Both the position numbers and the translations under genes were made by a program. This document shows, piece after piece, positions 5,428-5,629 of a stretch of 5,629 nt of DNA (positions within the stretch are counted from its first letter, which is position 1; every line of letters begins with the position of its first letter). This DNA is from Pseudomonadota bacterium (lineage in GTDB: Bacteria; Pseudomonadota; Alphaproteobacteria; RF32; CAG-239): NCBI GenBank assembly GCA_018362935.1, contig JAHALQ010000035.1:1-5629 (forward strand). The letters run 5' to 3'. The notes beneath the pieces were generated by a model. It was given only the letters and a program-made list of their open reading frames with translations. It was not told the DNA's origin and ran no database searches.

Positions 5428-5629
5428 TCTTTTATACTGGCTTTGCTTTCGGGTATTCCGGAAGTGGAGCATAGAAACTCCTTCCAAGAAATAAGAACAA
5501 CTCCTGTTTGGGGAGCCGGGGATATAAGCATGCCTGCATGTCGAATAACCCGGGCTGTTCTTGGACAGTTTCTTCTTGCTCCGTAAGTTTCGCGCTTATC
5601 TGCGCTCAACAACTCCGCTTCGGTCACTT
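5428..5629 (-). repeat. Right copy of inverted dispersed repeat
   Basis: Read on the minus strand from 5629, the first 99 bases equal bases 1-99 of the window. Landmarks then follow in the same order as in the left copy: CTCC (5515-5512), GGAG (5504-5501), GGAG (5481-5478), CTCC (5469-5466) and the shared tail GCCAGTATAAAAGA (5441-5428). The loops between the blocks differ in sequence and slightly in length. The open frame that starts at 5627 has the same 32 N-terminal residues as the left copy with one later change (Thr to Met at residue 33), then a different C-terminus ending at 5418. A second tiny frame (ATG at 5472, stop at 5407, 21 aa) has AAGGAG 5 nt upstream. Its ATG is replaced by ACA in the left copy, so it is not conserved. 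The tail end lies 6 bases from the TTAA-N7-TTAA motif. Confidence 0.85.

Noticed and set aside
5428..5441. TATAAA in the repeat tail as a promoter -10 element.
   Set aside because: The hexamer 17 bp upstream (GGAATA in the right copy) bears no likeness to TTGACA, and the left copy offers no better one.
5407..5472. 21-residue frame with a good Shine-Dalgarno within and beyond the right repeat, a possible leader peptide.
   Set aside because: Its ATG is ACA at the aligned position of the left copy, and the frame is shifted by an extra base there. It is mentioned in the repeat entry but is not supported as a gene.
1..5629. Whole window as a composite transposon, because it is bounded by inverted repeats.
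   Set aside because: The interior is an ordinary housekeeping operon with no transposase or integrase, and the exact 99-base end match is better explained by an assembly break at a dispersed repeat.

Overview
The window reads as a chromosomal fragment of an alphaproteobacterium, most likely an uncultured or metagenome-derived one. The evidence is a replicative DNA polymerase III alpha subunit whose N-terminal PHP domain has the 'VTDTANMFGG' style of segment I associate with alphaproteobacterial DnaE, a TTAA-N7-TTAA (CtrA-type) box upstream of it, and moderate GC with AT-rich spacers. This assignment comes from pattern recognition, without a database search.

Layout: all convincing genes lie on the minus strand and form one transcription unit read from right to left. 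A candidate promoter (5337-5365) and a strong ribosome binding site precede dnaE (5313 to 1843, 1156 aa, full length). Two bases after the dnaE stop comes a six-helix inner-membrane protein of unknown function (1840 to 974). One base after its stop comes a second, paralogous membrane protein (972 to 290), which is broken by an apparent one-base frameshift near 559-564. A strong intrinsic terminator (260-285) closes the unit. The spacings of one and two bases, with each Shine-Dalgarno inside the preceding gene, point to translational coupling.

Both ends of the window are copies of one repeat, in inverted orientation and pointing inward (1-204 on plus, 5428-5629 on minus). The outermost 99 bp are identical. 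The inner ~100 bp vary strongly but keep a skeleton of CTCC/GGAG/GGAG/CTCC blocks and a shared end, GCCAGTATAAAAGA. This is a dispersed repeat family with a constant head, variable body and constant tail. The window probably ends where it does because an assembler could not pass through the repeat, so each copy may continue outside.

The most unusual items are the repeat family, the CtrA-like box lying just inside the right repeat copy and upstream of dnaE, a perfect 15-nt palindrome over the putative dnaE -10 element, and the coupled pair of paralogous membrane proteins, each with two cysteines after the first helix. I see no tRNA, rRNA, CRISPR array, transposase or phage gene.
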